In this document: one piece after another, positions 60,926-64,000 of the stretch
Numbering within the stretch: the first letter of the stretch is position 1
Layout: every line of letters begins with the position of its first letter
NCBI GenBank assembly: GCA_016716705.1
Contig: JADJVF010000011.1
Location: forward strand, 97,058-161,057
Reading direction: 5' to 3'
From: Holophagales bacterium
GTDB taxonomy: Bacteria; Acidobacteriota; Thermoanaerobaculia; UBA5066
DNA: 64,000 bases
The notes under the pieces: model-generated
Database searches by the model: none
What the model saw: only the letters and a program-made list of their open reading frames with translations
What the model was told of the DNA's origin: nothing
Program-made: the position numbers and the translations under genes

Positions 60926-62088
60926 TCAACGGGCGACTTCTATGAACCGGCGGACGTCTTCGATCGGGATCGCGAAGCTGATCCCTTCCGTCCCCTTGAT
61001 CTTGGCGGTGTTCATGCCGACGACCTCGCCTCGTCCGTTCAGGAGCGGGCCTCCGCTGTTCCCCGGTTCACGGCGGCGTCATGTTGGATGAAGCTCTGGT
61101 CACCGAAAGTCCTCGGCCGATCCGTGCTGACGATTCCTCTGGAGAGCCTGACAGCCAGCTCGGGCCCGGCGGGTGAGCCGAGGGCATAGACGGTGTCGCC
61201 CATCTTCAGCTCGGTCGACACCGGGATCATGGGAGCAACGGGAACGGGAGGCGTCACGTACGCACGGAGCAGGACCAGGTCGCCTTCCTTTGTCCTGGGA
61301 AATGATCCGGGCGTCCACTGGCTGCTTGCTTCCGGGCAGGAGAATCTGCTGGTAGTCGCTCTGCTTCACGACGTGGTAGTTCGTCACGACACGCCCCTGC
61401 GCGTCGACGAAGAACCGGTTCCGGTCGCGAAACCCTTTTCGAAGGAGTGTTTCGCGATCACCGTGACGACGGACTTCCTGGCCTGGGAGAAGGGGTCGCT
61501 TTCGGCGGCGGCCGCGGGGACGCTGGGGGCGGCGGCGGGCGTGGCCTTGGGTGCCGGTTTTTCCTGTGCGACCGGCGTCAACTTGGCCGTGGCGACGAGT
61601 ACCGGTTTGGCCTCGGGTCGCCTCGTCACGAGGAAGACGGCACCGGCCGCGACGAGGATCGCGGCCGCAGAGATCGCTCCGATTGCGAGGCGGGATGCTC
61701 TCGGAGTGCTCGGTTGGGCGGACGGCCTGGAGGTCGAGGGAGCCCGGGTTGCCGACGTCCTGGAGACAAGCCCCTCGGACGGGACAAGGCACGCCGTGGA
61801 CTCGAAGCGGAGCGTCTGGGAGCCCAGCTGAATGACGGTGCCGGCAACGACCGTGCATCTCGAGGTGGTCTCGCCATTCGCGACGATTCGCGAGGATCCC
61901 ATGGCGGCGGCCTCACAGGAGCCGTCGGCCAGCAGGCGCAGTTCGACGTGGACGGCGTTCATGCCGGAAGCGGGGATGCGGATGTCGGCGAGGCCCTCGG
62001 ACGAACCGATCCGGAGGCCGTTGGTGACGATGCGGCTCCTCGGCGCACGCGTGCCGGGATCCTGCCAGTGGAGAAAGAGCTCGCTCAC
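60926..62088 (-). CDS. FHA-transmembrane-trypsin-like (DegP-type) protein, three frameshifts
   Basis: About 388 residues. An N-terminal FHA domain (LRIGSSEGLADIRIPASGMN, HVELRLLADGS) is followed by a Ser/Pro linker, one membrane segment (LAIGAISAAAILVAAGAVFL), an Ala/Pro linker and a trypsin-like domain. Three one-base corrections are needed: a missing base at 61411-61420, an extra base at 61285-61292 and a missing base at 61071-61076. The corrected protein has the full triad: His in VVTNYHVV, Asp in EGDLVLL and Ser in NPGNSGGPLL. The FHA end would lie in the cytoplasm and the protease outside. Start GTG 62088 overlaps the previous stop by GTGA. Three shifts in 1.2 kb could also mean decay. 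Confidence 0.72.
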
Positions 62089-62894
62089 TTCCGCCCCGGG
62101 ACGGGCGTGGGGGCGAAGGGGCTCTCCTGGCCTGGCTTCTGGAGCTCTTCCGCCGTTCCGGAGACGTCCCTCAGGACGGCGGCGTAGCTCTGATAGGCCT
62201 TCGCGCTCGCGAGGACCGCCGAGTCGCAGGAAACATAGAGGAAGATCTGGGCCTCCTCTCCCGGAGCGAGATTCGGCGGGTCGAAGGACTCCATTCGTTC
62301 GACGGTTCGGTTCGTTCCACGTTCCACGAGGAGCACGAGGCCCCTGGTCGCGCAGCTTCTTCTTGGACTTGTTCGTCACGGAGCCGGCGAAAACGGCTCG
62401 TTCGACCGGACGGCCCCGGCGCTGAAGACGAGAGCGCCGATGCCGAGGTAGTTCATCACGGATTTCTCGCCGAAAAACGGCCCCTGGTCGTTCATGTTGG
62501 CCGCCTTCCCCGACTTGAGCTTCATCGTGTCGCCGGCCGTGTTTCCACGGCCTCCGTCGACGTCGAGGGTGCCGGCAAGCGCGCTCAGCCTGGGACCTGC
62601 GCCCACGGGTGTCGGTGGAGGCGTTGCAATCGCGGGGGCGGCCGGGGCGGCATTCGCCGCGTCTGTGGCCTTCCAGTCGATCCGGGCGGACGGAAAGCTC
62701 GAAAGGCGGCCCTCCGGGTACATGCGGAACTTCGTCGTCTTGTCCGTATTCCGCGGAATGTCGAGGACCTCCAGCCGTTGTCCGTCTGCCGTCACGATGA
62801 CGTACGGAGCGTTCCCAGCCTCGAGATTCGCGAAGGTGCCGACGCAGATGGACAGGATGAGCACTGCAAGGACGGCTCGATTGGTCTGCCCCAT
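62085..62894 (-). CDS. Exported protein with FxLYD-like domain, two frameshifts
   Basis: Read as one gene of about 269 codons. A signal peptide (AVLAVLILSICVGTFANLEA) precedes a small domain (YVIVTADGQRLEVLDIPRNT), a Pro/Ala linker and a C-terminal beta domain: VFAGSVTNKSKKKLRDQG, then LVLLVERGTNRTVE, NLAPGEEAQIFLYV. This pattern is typical of FxLYD-type Ig-like domains. A missing base near 62394-62400 and an extra base at 62339-62345 must be corrected. The uncorrected alternative is two short genes overlapping by GTGA at 62376-62379. ATG 62894 has GGAGG upstream. It is co-transcribed with the FHA-protease gene. Confidence 0.6.
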
Positions 62895-63011
62895 GACGGG
62901 TTTCCTCCCCCAGCCGGCCGGCATACGAACTTGCATTTCAGGAATCAAACCAGTCGATGGACGAGAAACCGCTTCGCCGTGCGCAAATGGGATTCGAGAG
63001 AAACTTGGTCT

Positions 63012-63027
63012 TGTGACGACCGTCACG
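63012..63027. promoter_or_regulatory. CRP/FNR-like palindrome
   Basis: TGTGA, six bases, TCACG, with a perfect inner inverted repeat GTGAC-N4-GTCAC (63013-63026). It sits in the 209-base region between the minus-strand exported-protein gene and the leader of the DUF1800 gene, and could control both. Confidence 0.5.
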
Positions 63028-63103
63028 TTCCTGCTGATCTGGTAAACCAAACGGGACCATTCGCGTCCGGATAGGTATTCGCGAGAAGCCGGGAGGAGCC
63101 GCC

Positions 63104-63145
63104 ATGCAGTACGCCGTCGCAGGTCCGGCCCGGAGTCCGATGTGA
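63104..63145 (+). CDS. Possible 13-residue leader peptide upstream of DUF1800 gene
   Basis: ATG 63104 has a good ribosome site (GGGAGGAG) and encodes MQYAVAGPARSPM. Its TGA (63143-63145) overlaps GTG 63142 of the DUF1800 gene, as in translational coupling. The DUF1800 start has no ribosome site of its own. Confidence 0.45.
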   Translation: MQYAVAGPARSPM

Positions 63146-64000
63146 GTTCGGTCCGACGTCGATCGGGACCGGGCGTCCTGGCGCTTGCCGTATTCGTCGC
63201 GGCCGGGGCCGTGAGCGCCTCGGAGCCGCAAGGCGACCTCGCCGTCGGCACGGCGCCAGCCCCTCGCCGTCCTTCGAACGCCGACGTCGTCCGCTTCCTC
63301 GATCAGGCGACGATGGGTTCGACGGACGGGCTGATTGCCCACGTCTCGGCGGTCGGCTTCGAGCGGTTCCTCGAGGAGCAGCTCGCGGCACCGGCGTCCT
63401 CGTACCCCGACCTCCCGGCGATGCCGGGCAATCAGCAGGTCGGCTGTCCTGCGGGGAGCCCGGCGACCTGCGTGCGCGACAACTACACGATGTACCCGCT
63501 CCAGGTCCGCTTCTTCCAGAACGCGCTGAAGGAAGAGGATCAGCTGCGCCAGCGGGTCGCCCTCGCCCTCCACGAGATCCTCGTCGTCTCGGGTGTGAGC
63601 ATCCGCCAGCCCAGCGCGATGGGCCCCTACCTGAACATGCTCCACAAGAACGCGCTCGGGAACTACCGGACGCTCCTCGCCGACCTGACGCTCAGCCCGG
63701 CGATGGGCAGCCGCTCGACATGGTCAACAACCCGGCGGCCGTCCCGCCGGAGAACATACCGCCGAACGAGAACTACGCCCGCGAGCTCCTCGAGCTCTTC
63801 TCGGTCGGCGTCGACATGTTGAACGAGGACGGTTCGCCGCAACTGGACGTGAAGGGCCCCCCGTCGGCCTACGAGCAGGAGGCCATCGAGGAGCTCGCGC
63901 AGGTTTTTCAGCGGCTGGACCTACGCCACGCTTCCGGGCGCCGGCTCCCGAAAGACCAACCCGCCGAACTACAAGGCTCCGATGTGGCTCTACCGGGACG
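63142..64000 (+). CDS. DUF1800 family exported protein, 3' partial, two frameshifts
   Basis: Start GTG 63142. A signal peptide (GVLALAVFVAAGAVSA) is followed by DUF1800 landmarks: NADVVRFLDQATMGST, LRQRVALALHEILVVSGVS, YLNMLHKNALGNYRTLLADL, NENYARELLELFSVGV. A missing G at 63705-63707 and an extra T at 63904-63908 interrupt the frame; corrected, the end reads VFSGWTYATLPGAG. The gene runs off the window. DUF1800 proteins are usually followed by a DUF1501 (sulfatase-like) exported protein; that neighbour would lie beyond the window. Biochemical role unknown. Confidence 0.82.

Noticed and set aside
1..64000. tRNA, rRNA, CRISPR arrays, insertion sequences or prophage
   Set aside because: No such structures, integrases, transposases or spaced repeats were recognised on either strand; this was by eye and a covariance-model search would be decisive for small RNAs.

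Overview
The window is very GC-rich, densely coded DNA from a diderm bacterium. It has a TonB-dependent receptor, a SpoIID/SPOR lipoprotein, an EnvC-type factor, a CpxP/Spy-like periplasmic protein and an exosortase. A DUF1844 protein, DUF4388 proteins and a VWFA-related protein of the type common in Acidobacteriota point to that phylum, perhaps a Holophagae/Thermoanaerobaculia-like lineage. This placement is inference; no rRNA or tRNA gene was found. GTG starts and 4-base ATGA/GTGA overlaps are the rule, so most genes sit in translationally coupled operons.

Layout. 1-5.6 kb: cell-envelope block (membrane phosphodiesterase, EnvC-like LytM protein, degenerate S41 protease, YibQ-type deacetylase). 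5.6-14.1 kb: TerB-like protein, M14 peptidase, divergent mazG and DDAH, DUF1844 protein, a TPR/zinc-ribbon membrane protein and a DUF4388 protein. 14.1-18.3 kb: promoter, dnaK, MerR/HspR-like regulator, sigma-70 factor, DnaC-like loader. 18.3-24.5 kb: SPOR-SpoIID lipoprotein, acyl-CoA dehydrogenase, active and inactive M16 peptidases. 24.5-34.7 kb: glycosyltransferase, then a tight six-gene run of TonB receptor, NitT/TauT-type ABC importer, a free-standing A-T-TE NRPS-like enzyme and an ABC exporter. This run is the best candidate for an undescribed small-molecule system. 34.7-40.5 kb: CorA, then murG (with a HEAT-like extension), mraY and murJ, a lipid II synthesis and flipping operon. 40.6-43.2 kb: Spy-like protein with its two-component pair. 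43.3-51.6 kb: acyl-CoA dehydrogenase, bacilliredoxin, ProX-type editing deacylase, a 2TM coiled-coil protein, a 1079-residue exported protein of unknown function and a VWFA protein. 51.7-60.9 kb: SMC, LuxR-type regulator, FHA-AAA+-Fis regulator lacking GAFTGA, exosortase plus membrane partner, histidine kinase. 60.9-64 kb: an exported protein and an FHA-TM-trypsin protein (minus strand), a CRP/FNR-like palindrome, and the start of a DUF1800 gene.

Two global patterns matter for the reader. First, at least seven genes have a TANNNT-like -10 box ending 6-9 bases before the start codon and no Shine-Dalgarno sequence, which suggests leaderless mRNAs. Second, about 16 genes-worth of single-base shifts, nearly all in short G/C (or T) runs, break otherwise normal proteins; seven lie in the last 3 kb, and one locus holds a run of 26 G. 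These look more like base-call errors than gene decay, so such genes are given as full spans with the shift position named. No CRISPR array, insertion sequence, tRNA or rRNA was recognised, and no gene-free stretch exceeds 300 bases.
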